Assembly: GCF_019468465.1 (NCBI RefSeq)
Contig: NZ_CP080519.1
Coordinates: 7,681,001 to 7,745,000 of the forward strand
Direction: 5' to 3'
Length of the DNA stretch: 64,000 nt
Origin: Amycolatopsis sp. DSM 110486
GTDB taxonomy: Bacteria > Actinomycetota > Actinomycetes > Mycobacteriales > Pseudonocardiaceae
The first letter of the stretch is position 1. Each line of letters begins with the position of its first letter. Position numbers and translations under genes: made by a program. Under the pieces are notes generated by a model, which was not told the DNA's origin, ran no database searches, and worked only from the letters and a program-made list of their open reading frames with translations. Below are positions 33,873-42,534 of this stretch, piece after piece.

Positions 33873-34769
33873 GTGGTGAGCGACGAAGTGTCCTTTCGCG
33901 ACTTCGAGGTTTTCCTCGCGTTCGCCCGGAACGAGCACTTCGTCCGCGCGGCGGAGGAGCTCGGCGTCAACGCGACGACGGTGCAGCGCAGCGTCCGCGC
34001 GCTGGAGCGCAAGCTGGGGGTCGACCTCGTCGAGCAGCACGGGCGCCGCGTCCGGCTGCGCGACGCCGGCCGGGTGCTCGCGCGCGAGGCGAGCTCGGTG
34101 CTGCGCAGGCGCGCCGACGCGATCGTCACCACGCGTGCCGCTTCAGGGGATCTGCGGCAGGTGCTGCGCATCGCGCACACGTTCTCCCTCGGGCTCGGCT
34201 TCGTGCCGGAGGTGCTGGCGGGCCTCCTCGAACGCCACCCCGACCTGAGGTTCCGCTGCCACCAGAGCTCCGCGACGGACGCGGTCACCCACCTGCTGCG
34301 CGGCGACGCCGACGTGGTGCTCGGCTCGGCCGCCCCGGCCGACCCCGACGTGGTGGTGCTGCCGCTGTTCACCGAACCCCTGCTGCTCGCGGTGTCGATC
34401 GGGGATCCGCTGACCAGGCACGAAGTGGTGCACCTGCGCGAAACGAAGGACCGGTCGTTCGTCGCCATGGCGCTCGGCGCGAGCAGCCGCGCGCACCTGG
34501 CCGATGCGTGCGCCCGTGCCGGGTTCGTGCCGCGCGTGACAGTGGAGGGCAGCGACCCGTTCGTCGTCGAGTCGATGGTCGGCGCGGGGCTCGGCGTTTC
34601 CGTGGTGCCGGGCCGGATGGCCGATCACCACCATCCGCGCGTCGTGCGGATCCCGATCGCCGACGAGGGCTGTCACCGTACGATTTTCCTGGCACACCAC
34701 AAGAAATCCACTGTCACGCCGATTGTGCGGGCGCTCACGAGCGTCGCGGTGGCGCGGGGCAGCGGCTGA
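33873..34769 (+). CDS. LysR-family regulator
   Basis: 298 residues: winged HTH at about 8-65 (FEVFLAFARNEHFVRAAEELGVNATTVQRSVRALERKLGVDLVE) and a substrate-binding domain from about 95 (IAHTFSLGLGFVPEVLAGLLERHPDL, VVESMVGAGLGVSVVPG). GTG start. It diverges from the MHS transporter gene and may add inducer-dependent control; an incomplete PrpD-like gene follows it, so its original target may be lost. Confidence 0.9.
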   Translation: MVSDEVSFRDFEVFLAFARNEHFVRAAEELGVNATTVQRSVRALERKLGVDLVEQHGRRVRLRDAGRVLAREASSVLRRRADAIVTTRAASGDLRQVLRIAHTFSLGLGFVPEVLAGLLERHPDLRFRCHQSSATDAVTHLLRGDADVVLGSAAPADPDVVVLPLFTEPLLLAVSIGDPLTRHEVVHLRETKDRSFVAMALGASSRAHLADACARAGFVPRVTVEGSDPFVVESMVGAGLGVSVVPGRMADHHHPRVVRIPIADEGCHRTIFLAHHKKSTVTPIVRALTSVAVARGSG

Positions 34770-34790
34770 CCGTTGCGATTTTCGCAACGG
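34770..34790 (+). terminator. Hairpin after the LysR gene
   Basis: CCGTTGCGA-TTT-TCGCAACGG, a perfect 9-bp stem starting directly after the LysR stop. A short intrinsic terminator is likely. Confidence 0.6.
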
Positions 34791-35180
34791 ACCGGCGCGG
34801 GGTTGTCGTTGTTCGCGCCGGGCGGCGTTGCCGGCTACGCGGTCGCCCGCGCGGTGGCCGACGGCCTCGGCCCGGACCACGCCGCCGCGGGCTGGTGCCT
34901 CGAAACCACGGCGGGCACTGTCGCCGCGGCCGCGGCGGCGGCCCGCGTCCTCGACCTGCACGGCCCGGCCCTGCGCCACGCCATCGGAATCGCGGCGACA
35001 CAGGCCTCTGGGCTGGCCGCGGTGAAGGGCACACCACTCGGCGCGGCGCAGCTCGGGCACGCCGCCGCGACGGGGGCGGAGGCGGCCTTGCTGGCGCGCA
35101 ACGGGGTCACGGCGGCGGAGGATCCGTTGTCGGGTCGGCGGGGTTTGTTCGCGTTGATGCCGCCGGCGAATGAGCCGTGA
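34773..35180 (+). pseudogene. Internal remnant of an MmgE/PrpD-family protein
   Basis: 135 codons matching the middle of an MmgE/PrpD domain: WCLETTAGTVAAAAAAARVLDLHG, LRHAIGIAATQASGLAAVKG, LGHAAATGAEAALLARNGVTA and DPLSGRRGLFALM. Full proteins have about 450 residues; both ends are missing, and the only start (TTG) lies in the LysR hairpin. Probably a decayed gene once controlled by the LysR protein; a short functional protein is unlikely. Confidence 0.65.
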
Positions 35181-35513
35181 CCTGCGCGGCGCGAATCGGT
35201 GCGGTGTGTCGGGCCTGCTGCGGATACGAGCGTGGAAGTGGCTCTGCTGTGAACAAACGGCTTCACCACCGGTGAAAACCGGTTGTCGGGATCGCGGCGC
35301 GCCTGCCGCGCAACAGTGTCACAGCAGCCGAATACTCGCCCGTGGTGTCGGCGCCCTGACCCGACCGGCAGATGAGTACTGAGTGGACAGTGCGCGACCG
35401 GCGGGTGTACCCCTGACTCGCTGTGACCCCAGGGCGGCATTAGGGGTATTGCGGAACCCCGCCACCCGCGCCTAGCGTGGCCGCGACCGTAGCTTCGAGT
35501 CCTGGGGGGTCTC
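35181..35513. other. Gene-free stretch before the secreted protein gene
   Basis: No reading frame with coding character is seen on either strand. It holds two direct ACCGGT copies at 35264-35282 and presumably the promoter of the gene at 35514; no clear -35/-10 pair was found. Confidence 0.5.
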
Positions 35514-36722
35514 ATGTCGGTGCGTCGTCGTGTTCTGGTTGCTTCGCGGGCGGTGGTCGCCGCCGCGGTGCTCGTCGGGGGAGCGGTGGTGGCGTCGCCG
35601 CCGGCGCTCGCGGCGACGGCGCCCACGAATCTGCCCACGAGTCAGTACACCCTGAGCGCGGATTACCACCAGTTCGACGCCGTGAACACCGCGCTGGTCT
35701 CGACCTTGGGCACCGCCGCCGTGCACACGGTGATGGACAACGCGAACCACGACCGCACGGCGCTGCCGTCGTCGGTGTCGGTCGCCGGGCTGTCCGACGG
35801 GTTCCGCTTCGACAGCGCGGACAACTCCGACTGCGCCAACTACCCGCAGGGCATCACCACCAGCCGCGATGCCGTCGGCACCGCGAACAGCGGCAACTAC
35901 GACGGCCACCAGCTCGTGCTCGTGAGCTGGTACACCAAGGACGGCTGTGACGGCGACCAGGCGCGAAGCCGCATCACGCTCGTCGACTGGGACGCGACGT
36001 ACCCGAACAAGTACCGCAAGATCCTCCTCGTCGAGCCGACCGGCACCGCGGCCGCGCCGGACTTCAAGGACATCCCGATCCACGCCGGCGGCGTGTCCTG
36101 GTACGGCGACTACCTCTACGTCGCCGACACCGGGCACGGCATGCGCGTGTTCGACCTGCGCAAGATCCTCAAGACCAACACCGGCGGCACGGCCGGGCAG
36201 ATCGGGCACGAGACCGGCAGCGTGTACTACGCCCACAACTACGCCTACGTGCTGCCGCAGGTCGGCACGATCACCTCGAAGACCACGTCGGGCACCAACC
36301 TCGCGTGGTCGTCGATCTCGCTCGACCGCGTGAGCAAGTCGATCGTGATGGCGGAGTACACCTGCCAGTCCGGTTGCACCGCGTACCCGAACCGCGCCCC
36401 GCGCGCGATCCGGTTCCCGTTCGCCGCGGGCGCGACGACGTTCGCCGCCACGACCACGGCGAGCGAGGCTCTGCAGCTGCCCTGGTACAACCTCAACGGC
36501 GTCGCCTCGCACAACAGCCGCTGGTGGTTCAACTCCTCGGGCCAGAAGAAGCTCTACTACTGGACCCCGGCGACCGGCCCGGCGACGCACACGTGGATCT
36601 CCAGCGGCGAAAGCCTGTCTTACTGGGAAGACGCGGCGAACGCGGATCTACTGTGGACGCTCCAGGAAGGCGCGGGCAACCGCAACGTGTTCGCGGTGAC
36701 TCAGGCGACGTACGGCGCCTGA
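35514..36722 (+). CDS. Secreted protein of unknown function, propeller-like
   Basis: 402 residues. A Sec signal (SVRRRVLVASRAVVAAAVLVGG, cleavage near ALAATAP at about 35) precedes a Trp/Tyr- and Gly-rich beta protein with repeated blade-like segments: GGVSWYGDYLYVADTGHGMRVFDL, NYAYVLPQVGTIT, HNSRWWFNSSGQKKLYYWTP, SYWEDAANADLLWTLQEG. This suggests an extracellular beta-propeller. Four Cys could form disulfides. No enzyme motif is recognised. Confidence 0.8.
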   Translation: MSVRRRVLVASRAVVAAAVLVGGAVVASPPALAATAPTNLPTSQYTLSADYHQFDAVNTALVSTLGTAAVHTVMDNANHDRTALPSSVSVAGLSDGFRFDSADNSDCANYPQGITTSRDAVGTANSGNYDGHQLVLVSWYTKDGCDGDQARSRITLVDWDATYPNKYRKILLVEPTGTAAAPDFKDIPIHAGGVSWYGDYLYVADTGHGMRVFDLRKILKTNTGGTAGQIGHETGSVYYAHNYAYVLPQVGTITSKTTSGTNLAWSSISLDRVSKSIVMAEYTCQSGCTAYPNRAPRAIRFPFAAGATTFAATTTASEALQLPWYNLNGVASHNSRWWFNSSGQKKLYYWTPATGPATHTWISSGESLSYWEDAANADLLWTLQEGAGNRNVFAVTQATYGA

Positions 36723-36726
36723 CCAG

Positions 36727-37452
36727 TCAGTCGCGGGCGGCTTCCTCGATCGCGGTGGCGAGCCGGTCCGGTGCGGTGAACATGACCTCGTGGCTGCCGC
36801 GCAGCTGCACGAGGCGGTACAGCCCGAGCCGGCCCGACATCCGCGGGTGCCAGCCCCATTCGCCCGGCGGCAGGGCGGTGTCCTCGGTGGCGTTGATGTA
36901 GCTCTTGGGGATGTCGCTCGCGTAGAAGCGCGTGAGGTCGAGCTTGTCCAGGAACGGCTGGTACGGCTCGGTGGACAGCTCCTTGTGCGTCGACGCGGCC
37001 AGCTCGGCGTCGGCGTCCTGGATGAACGCCTCGCGCCACAGGGGGAACGGCATCGCGACCGAGTTGTCGTCGCTCGCGGCGGCGGTCTGCGCGAACATCT
37101 CGCGGTAGTGGGGCGGGAGCTCGTCGTTGAGGCTGTTGCCCGGCGCCGGGACGAAGGCGTTCCAGAAGATCAGCCGCTTGAGCCGCTCGGGGATTTCTTC
37201 GGCGACACGGGCGATCACGGTGCCGCCGAAGCTGTGGCCGAGCAGGACCACGTCGTGCAGGTCGGCGGCGGTGATGGCGTCGACGATCGACTGCGTGCAA
37301 TCGTTGTGGTCGACGTTCTTGGGCACGCCGTTGCCGTGGCCCGCGACGGTCGGGGTGTGCACTTCGTGGCCGCGGTCGCGCAGGTGCTTCGCGACAGGTT
37401 CCCAGAGCGGACCGTCGTGCCAGGATCCGTGGACGAGAACGAGAGTGGCCAT
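36727..37452 (-). CDS. Alpha/beta hydrolase
   Basis: 241 residues: oxyanion HGSWHDG at about 8, nucleophile elbow GHSFGG (Ser about 74), and the catalytic His in RGSHEVMF near 222. Resembles small esterases of the salicylate-esterase/hydroxynitrile-lyase-like group. It lies 102 bp downstream of the AraC gene on the same strand and is its likely target. Confidence 0.88.
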   Translation of the reverse strand: MATLVLVHGSWHDGPLWEPVAKHLRDRGHEVHTPTVAGHGNGVPKNVDHNDCTQSIVDAITAADLHDVVLLGHSFGGTVIARVAEEIPERLKRLIFWNAFVPAPGNSLNDELPPHYREMFAQTAAASDDNSVAMPFPLWREAFIQDADAELAASTHKELSTEPYQPFLDKLDLTRFYASDIPKSYINATEDTALPPGEWGWHPRMSGRLGLYRLVQLRGSHEVMFTAPDRLATAIEEAARD

Positions 37453-37554
37453 GGCGTCTTCCCTTCGCAGGCGGTGATGCGCTGGCGGGGAAGGTAATCC
37501 GGGCGCCTGGCCGCGGCTGTCCGGAATCCGCGGCTTGGCCGGAACGCGCGGAGC

Positions 37555-38460
37555 TCAGGCGCGGCGCAGGTCGTCGGACGGGGTGGTGCCGAACGTCCGG
37601 CGGTAGTCGGCGGCGAAGCGCCCGAGGTTGCCGAAGCCCCAGCGCGTCGCGACTTCGGTCACGGACTTTCCCGTGCCGGCCAGGAGTTCCGCGTGCACGC
37701 GTTCGAGGCGGACCTGCCGCAGCCGACCCGTCGGGGACGTGCCGAGCTGTTCGCGGAAGTGGTCCTGCAGGGTGCGCGGGGCGACGTCGGCCGCGGCAGC
37801 GATGTCGAGCAGGCCGACGGCGGCGCCCGCGTGGGCTTCGATGTACTCGCAGGCCCGGCGGACGACGTCGGCTGCGCTGCTCTGCCGGCGGGTGGGGGCG
37901 GAGCCGCCGAACGAGTCGAGCGCCGCGACGGCGACGAGCTGCGCCACCGACGTGCCGAACGGTGCTTTCAGCAGACCGTGGGGGAGCACCTCGCGGACGA
38001 CGAACCGGGTGACCGCGTCCCACGGCGCGGGGTCGAGCGCCGGGCCGGTACGGATGTCGGCGGCCCGGCCGGACGCGGCCGCCGCGCGGGCGAGCAGCTT
38101 GCCGGGGAGCTTCACGGTCAGGAGCCGGCAGCCGGGACCGAACGTGAGGGCGTGCGCGGACCGCGCGTCGAGAGCGACGGTCTGTCCGGCGGCGACGCGG
38201 GTGTCGTTTCCGATGGTCAGCTCGCCGGCGAGCGGACGGGAGAAGAGCACGAAGTCACCGAACGGCACGGGATCGACCTGCACGCGATCGCCGCCGTAGG
38301 ACAGAGAGAAGACGCCGAGCTCGTCGCCGGACGCTTCGGCGTGGCGGGCGTGGAACGCCGGGCCGCGCGGGGTGAGGTCGTGGGGGCAGTAGGAGCCGGC
38401 CACCTGGGCGCGGGCCAGGTCGACGTCGCGGGTGTCCAGCCGGACGGTCATGCCCTCCAT
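37555..38460 (-). CDS. AraC-family regulator
   Basis: 301 residues. An N-terminal AraC-binding-like domain (about 10-175, with VALDARSAHALTFGPG) and a C-terminal double HTH (about 195-300: VGLLDIAAAADVAPRTLQDHFREQLGTSPTGRLRQVRLERVHAELL and VTEVATRWGFGNLGRFAADYRRTFGTTPSDDLR). An internal ATG at codon 4 is an alternative start. Likely activates the downstream hydrolase gene. Confidence 0.9.
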   Translation of the reverse strand: MEGMTVRLDTRDVDLARAQVAGSYCPHDLTPRGPAFHARHAEASGDELGVFSLSYGGDRVQVDPVPFGDFVLFSRPLAGELTIGNDTRVAAGQTVALDARSAHALTFGPGCRLLTVKLPGKLLARAAAASGRAADIRTGPALDPAPWDAVTRFVVREVLPHGLLKAPFGTSVAQLVAVAALDSFGGSAPTRRQSSAADVVRRACEYIEAHAGAAVGLLDIAAAADVAPRTLQDHFREQLGTSPTGRLRQVRLERVHAELLAGTGKSVTEVATRWGFGNLGRFAADYRRTFGTTPSDDLRRA

Positions 38461-38562
38461 CGCGCCTCCTCCGCCCGGCCGCCGCGTCGGTGGGGCCGGT
38501 CGGGTGGTGGCACAGGCTACCCCGCCGGTGGGCTCGTTCGCAGCCCGCCGGCGGGGCGGTGG

Positions 38563-39354
38563 TCAGCCGAGGTGGGAGCTGATGACCTGGTAGTCGTTGC
38601 CCACGTTGGTGTAGACGCCGGGGAACCCTTCGCGCGCACAGCCCTGGCCCTAGGACACGATGCCGGCCAGCTTGCCGTCGACGTAGGCCGGGCCGCCCGA
38701 GTCGCCCTGGCACGAGTCCTTGCCGCCTTCCGGCACGCCCGCGCAGAACATCGACGCCTTGTCGAAGTTGTCCCCGATCTTCTCGTACGCCTCGGCGCAC
38801 GTGGCGTTGTCGGCCACCGGCACGGTGACCTTCAGCAGCCCGTCCGAGACGTCGCCGTTCTCCGACGTGGTGCCCCAGCCGACCACGGTGACATCGGCGC
38901 CGGTCTGGTAGGCCGGGTCGTCGGCCGACTGCACCAGCGTGGCGGGCTTGAAGGAGAGGTCCTTGTCCAGCGTCAGCACGGAGTTGTCGTGCTGCATCCC
39001 CTGCATTGTGAAGTCGGGGTTCTGCCAGACGTCCGTGACGCCCGCCTTCTCGCCCGTGGTGTCGGAGAAATTGGTCTGCCCGCCGATGATCTCCATCTGC
39101 GAGGGTTTGACGCCGTCGGTGCAGTGCGCGGCCGTCAGCACCTTGTTCGGTGCCACCAGGCTGCCCGCGCAGTGCTGCGCGCCGTCCACGTTGAAGATCA
39201 CCGTGGCGGGGAACTCGTCGATCGTGGTGGGCGTCCCGCCCACGATCAGCGGCTCCTGCCCGGCGGACGCCGCGGGCGCCCCCGCCGCGGCCACCACGCC
39301 CGCCGCCACCACCCCGGCCAGCGCGGCCACCACGCGCCTCACGTCTGCCCTCAT
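38563..39354 (-). pseudogene. Secreted S1 (trypsin-like) protease interrupted by TAG at the conserved Trp
   Basis: The start is ATG 39352-39354 with a signal peptide (RADVRRVVAALAGVVAAGVV, cleavage near AASAG). Mature enzyme: IVGG activation site, LTAAHC (His57), DNSVLTL (Asp102), GDSGGP (Ser195). After GIVS the codon at 38650-38652 is TAG, and the frame continues GQGCAREGFPGVYTNVGNDY to TGA at 38563-38565. Trypsins read VSWGQGCA here, so one G-to-A change turned Trp215 TGG into amber. Translation as read ends after about 234 residues, losing the substrate-pocket wall and last helix. Recent nonsense mutation, sequence error or suppression are the options. Confidence 0.85.
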
Positions 39355-39622
39355 TCGCCTTCTCCCTTCGGGGACCTGCAAGATCTTGTCCCTGAGCAGA
39401 CCAGACGGCGTCGGGCGCGGGTTAGCTACGAAAGTCGTGACCTGAAAATTGGCGAAGATGGTTGGTTTTTGTCTGACTCAATCGAATGGTGACTGCCGCC
39501 GATAGGCTTCCGGGTCCTTTCGGCCCGGGTGCGCGGGTGTCCGTCCTCAAGATCAGGTCGCGAGCTGAGCCACGCCCGGAACCGGCTTGTCCTGCCCGGC
39601 ACGGGGGCCGCAATTTGGGAAA

Positions 39623-40207
39623 ATGCGGCGGATTCCGGCAGTGGCACCGGCAGGGGCCGTCGGCAGCCTTCCTTGGTGGCTGCTGGTGGCGGGCAGCGCC
39701 GCCATCGTGCTCGGGTTCGTGGGTGAGCACGGTGTCCTACCGGGCGGCCTGCCGGTGGGGTTCCCGTGGCTTCGAAACGAGCAGCCTGTTCGTGGGCTTC
39801 GCCGGAGTGGCGGGCATGGTCGCGGCCCTGTGGGGCGCGCTCGAGATCGTCTCCGAGGCGCCGGACGGGCCGCCCGCCGCGACGGGGCGTTGCTCCTGCT
39901 GCTCGCCGCGGCGCTGGTGGCCGGTGCGGTACTGGCGGGGATGATCGCGCTGGAGCGCACCGCGCGGGTTCCGGCGGAGCTGCTCTCGATCGTGCCGCTG
40001 AACCCGGTGCCGGTGGTGCCCATCGCCCTCACCGTCGTCGCCGCGGCGGGGCTGGCCGTGCTCGCGGCGCTGGGCGCGTTCGACGTCCTGCACCTGAGCA
40101 TCGTCGTGGTCGTGGCGTGGGTGTACGTCGGCGTCGGGCTCTTGGTGGTCGCAGGACTCGTTGTCTTCGTTCTGGTGTGGATCGTGGCCCTGATCTTCGG
40201 CGCGTGA
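39623..40207 (+). pseudogene. Membrane protein gene with two compensating frame changes
   Basis: From ATG 39623 the frame encodes a hydrophobic segment (WWLLVAGSAAIVLGFVG). Around 39760 the coding signal moves to the +1 frame (FETSSLFVGFAGVAGMVAALWGALEIVSEAPDG), and around 39885 it returns to the first frame (LLLLLAAALVAGAVLAGMIAL, then three more membrane segments to FGA). Read straight through, the middle 40 residues become Arg/Gly-rich nonsense. About five membrane segments; family unknown. Either a decayed gene or two sequencing indels. Confidence 0.7.
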
Positions 40208-40244
40208 GCACCCGGCTCGCAGCCGCCCGCGGGAAACGCGCCGG

Positions 40245-41027
40245 TCACTCCGTTTCCGCGGTGAAGAGGTACCGGTTGAGGCAGTAGAAGTACTCGCCTC
40301 GATCGGCGCGCTCTCGCAGGTCGGCGAGCCACGCCTCGGCGTCGGCCTCGGTGACGCCGCCGTGGCCGGGCACGAAGTCGGCGATGATGTGCATCTGCGT
40401 CGCGCTGAACGAATCGGGCGTCAGCTCCAGGTTCAGGATCGGGTGCACGTGGTGCCCGGTCACGCGGAAGCCTGCGCGCCGCAGCAGCGCCGGCAGGATG
40501 CGTGGCAGCCGGGGGTGCGCGAGGTGCTTGTCCCAGGCGTCGAGAATCCGGCGGTGGCGTGCGCGGTCGGCGGTGTGCCAGACGAGCGAGTCGGCGTCGG
40601 TGTCGAGGATCAGCACGCGCCCACCGGGGCGAAGCACTCGGCGCAGCTCCGCCAACGCGCCTGGCACATCGGGCACGTACTCGTAGACCTGCGTGGACAC
40701 AGCCGCGTCGAACGCATCGTTCGGGTAGGGCAGCGCGGTCGCTTCGCCCTCGTCGAGCCGCACCCAGGGCAGCTCGCGTGTGCGCGCGGTGGCGAGTTCA
40801 TTCATCGCGCGACTCGGGTCCAGCCCGTGCGCGGCGCCTGACGCGCCCACGGCCCGTGCGATGGACTCCAGCAGGTACCCCGGCCCCGACCCGACGTCCA
40901 GCACCCGCTCGCCCGGCCGCGGCGCCAGCCGCGCCAGCACCGTGTCCCGCTGCGCCACGACGTCGGGGCTCGCGTAAAGCCGCTCGGTGAGCTTCGCGCC
41001 TTCGTCGTCGAACCGCAGCATCGCCAT
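40245..41027 (-). CDS. Class I SAM-dependent methyltransferase (UbiE-like)
   Basis: 260 residues: motif I VLDVGSGPGYLLESIA, post-I HGLDPS, LPYPNDAFDAAVSTQVYEYVPD (motif II), LRRVLRPGGRVLILDTD (motif III). Typical of small-molecule methyltransferases; acceptor unknown. The gene starts 9 bp from the end of the membrane-protein gene upstream on the same strand, so the two form an operon. Confidence 0.88.
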   Translation of the reverse strand: MAMLRFDDEGAKLTERLYASPDVVAQRDTVLARLAPRPGERVLDVGSGPGYLLESIARAVGASGAAHGLDPSRAMNELATARTRELPWVRLDEGEATALPYPNDAFDAAVSTQVYEYVPDVPGALAELRRVLRPGGRVLILDTDADSLVWHTADRARHRRILDAWDKHLAHPRLPRILPALLRRAGFRVTGHHVHPILNLELTPDSFSATQMHIIADFVPGHGGVTEADAEAWLADLRERADRGEYFYCLNRYLFTAETE

Positions 41028-41036
41028 GGCCCGACC

Positions 41037-41657
41037 CTACGACGAGAGCAGGTCCAGCGAGAACCCGAAGACGAAGATGACCAGGCCGATCCATTTCAGC
41101 CGCGATTCGAGACCTTCGCTGGTCTTGAGCTGCCCGAGCGTGGTCACCACGAATCCCTCGACGAGCAGCAATCCCAGCACGTACCCGCCGCCGCCCAGCA
41201 CAACGCCTCCGACCAGCGGGGAGAGGATGACGATGATCATCAGCTCCACCGGCACCGGCATGGGGTCGTTCGGCGGTGCGTACGCGTAGTGAGTTTCGAC
41301 GAAGAGGAAAAAAGCCATCGCGGCGGTGCCGGCGAACCACGCCACCCGCAGCCCCTTCTCGTGCGCTTCCGGGCGGGCCGGGACCGGGACCTCGCCGGCG
41401 GGAGCCGGGCGGCGCAGAAGGGCCCACACCCACCGCGGTAGCCGGTGGCCGAGCCGCCGGCGGCGATGGCGCAACGAAGCGTGGATGGTCTCCATCCGCT
41501 GCCGTCCCAGCAGGTCGATGACCACCGTCAGCCCGCCGACGAACTCCAGCGTCTTCCCGAACCGGCCCCACCAGAGCACGGCGATGCCGAACACGCGCAG
41601 CTGCGCCGTGTCGTGGCCGGCGAACCATTCGCGCCACGCGTGCAGCAGATCCCACAT
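41037..41657 (-). CDS. Membrane protein of unknown function
   Basis: 206 residues. A hydrophobic segment at about 20-48 (FGIAVLWWGRFGKTLEFVGGLTVVIDLLG), an Arg-rich cytoplasmic loop (about 55-100), then three segments (AWFAGTAAMAFFLFVETHY, LMIIVILSPLVGGVVLGGGGYVLGLLLVEGFVV, WIGLVIFVFGFSLDLL). No family recognised. First gene of the pair with the methyltransferase; divergent from the SDR/MHS operon. Confidence 0.75.
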   Translation of the reverse strand: MWDLLHAWREWFAGHDTAQLRVFGIAVLWWGRFGKTLEFVGGLTVVIDLLGRQRMETIHASLRHRRRRLGHRLPRWVWALLRRPAPAGEVPVPARPEAHEKGLRVAWFAGTAAMAFFLFVETHYAYAPPNDPMPVPVELMIIVILSPLVGGVVLGGGGYVLGLLLVEGFVVTTLGQLKTSEGLESRLKWIGLVIFVFGFSLDLLSS

Positions 41658-41675
41658 CCCGGCTCCCCAGCGGTC

Positions 41676-41692
41676 GCTGCGATCTTCGCAGC
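41676..41692. promoter_or_regulatory. Inverted repeat GCTGCGA/TCGCAGC
   Basis: A perfect 7-bp inverted repeat with a TCT spacer, 19 bp from the membrane-protein start in the divergent gap. A regulator site for the leftward pair, or a transcript hairpin. Confidence 0.5.
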
Positions 41693-41716
41693 CGAGTCAA
41701 CCCCCGCGGCGCCGCA

Positions 41717-41736
41717 CATCGGTCGAACGACCGATG
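41717..41736. promoter_or_regulatory. Operator candidate for the C45/deacetylase operon
   Basis: CATCGGTCG-AA-CGACCGATG, a perfect 9-bp inverted repeat with 2-bp spacer, 60 bp upstream of the first SDR start. A likely repressor or activator site for the five-gene operon. The half-site partly resembles the CCGATCGGT operators but is arranged outward, so it is probably a different protein's site. Confidence 0.6.
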
Positions 41737-41795
41737 CCGAGCCGAGCCGGCCCGCCTACCTTCCCCGGCACTGTCGTCGATCGGGAGGAGAGGCA

Positions 41796-42515
41796 GTGGA
41801 CACGCTGGCGGTGGTGACCGGTGCGGCCGGAGGGCTCGGGGCCGGCTTCGCGGACCGCTTGGCCCGCATGGGGGCGACGGTCGTCCGCGCTGACCTGCGG
41901 TTCGACGGCGCCGACAAAGACCGGGTGCACCTCGACGTGACCGACCCGGTGTCGTGGGAGCGGCTGCGCGACCACGTGCACGAGCACTTCGGGACGGTCG
42001 GGCTGCTGGTGAACAACGCGGGCGTCAGCGCACGCGACGACCTGCTCTCCACCTCCGACGACGACTTCGCCCGCGTGCTGGCCGTGAACGCGTTCGGCCC
42101 GTGGCGCGGCATCAAGACCTTCGCCGACGACCTCGCCGCCACCCGGGGCGCGGTCGTGAACGTGGGCTCCATCTACGGCGTCACCACGCCGCCCGGGGGC
42201 GAGGGGACCGTGCCGTCGTCCGTGGCCTACCAGATGAGCAAGGCCGCGGTGCACCAGCTGACCAAGGTCGCCGCGGTGGAGCTCGCGCCGCGGGGGATCC
42301 GCGTGAACGCGGTGCTGCCCGGGGTGTTCCGCACGGCGCTGCTCGAACACCTGCCGCCCGACGCGTTGCGCGCCCGCGTCGACGGCGCCCCGATGGCGCG
42401 TGCGGGTGAGATCGGCGAGCTCGCCGACGTGCTCGCCTTCCTCGCCGGCCCGGAGTCCTCGTTCGTCACGGGCGCGCTGGTGCCCGTCGACGGCGGGTAC
42501 CTGGCGGCGTCCTGA
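41796..42515 (+). CDS. SDR oxidoreductase, first gene of the C45/deacetylase operon
   Basis: 239 residues: TGAAGGLG near residue 8, NNAG, VVNVGSIYG (Ser), YQMSK (Tyr-Lys), and a final VPVDGGYLAAS. NAD(P)-dependent alcohol/ketone oxidoreductase, complete active site. GTG at 41796 follows GGGAGGAGA. The MHS transporter follows after 19 bp. Confidence 0.9.
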   Translation: MDTLAVVTGAAGGLGAGFADRLARMGATVVRADLRFDGADKDRVHLDVTDPVSWERLRDHVHEHFGTVGLLVNNAGVSARDDLLSTSDDDFARVLAVNAFGPWRGIKTFADDLAATRGAVVNVGSIYGVTTPPGGEGTVPSSVAYQMSKAAVHQLTKVAAVELAPRGIRVNAVLPGVFRTALLEHLPPDALRARVDGAPMARAGEIGELADVLAFLAGPESSFVTGALVPVDGGYLAAS

Positions 42516-42534
42516 CCCTTCCCGAGGAGGAACC

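Noticed and set aside
40226..40262. Inverted GGGAAACG...CGTTTCC between the broken membrane protein and methyltransferase genes
   Set aside because: Arms need a bulge and the loop is long, and one arm lies in the methyltransferase coding end; too weak to call a terminator.
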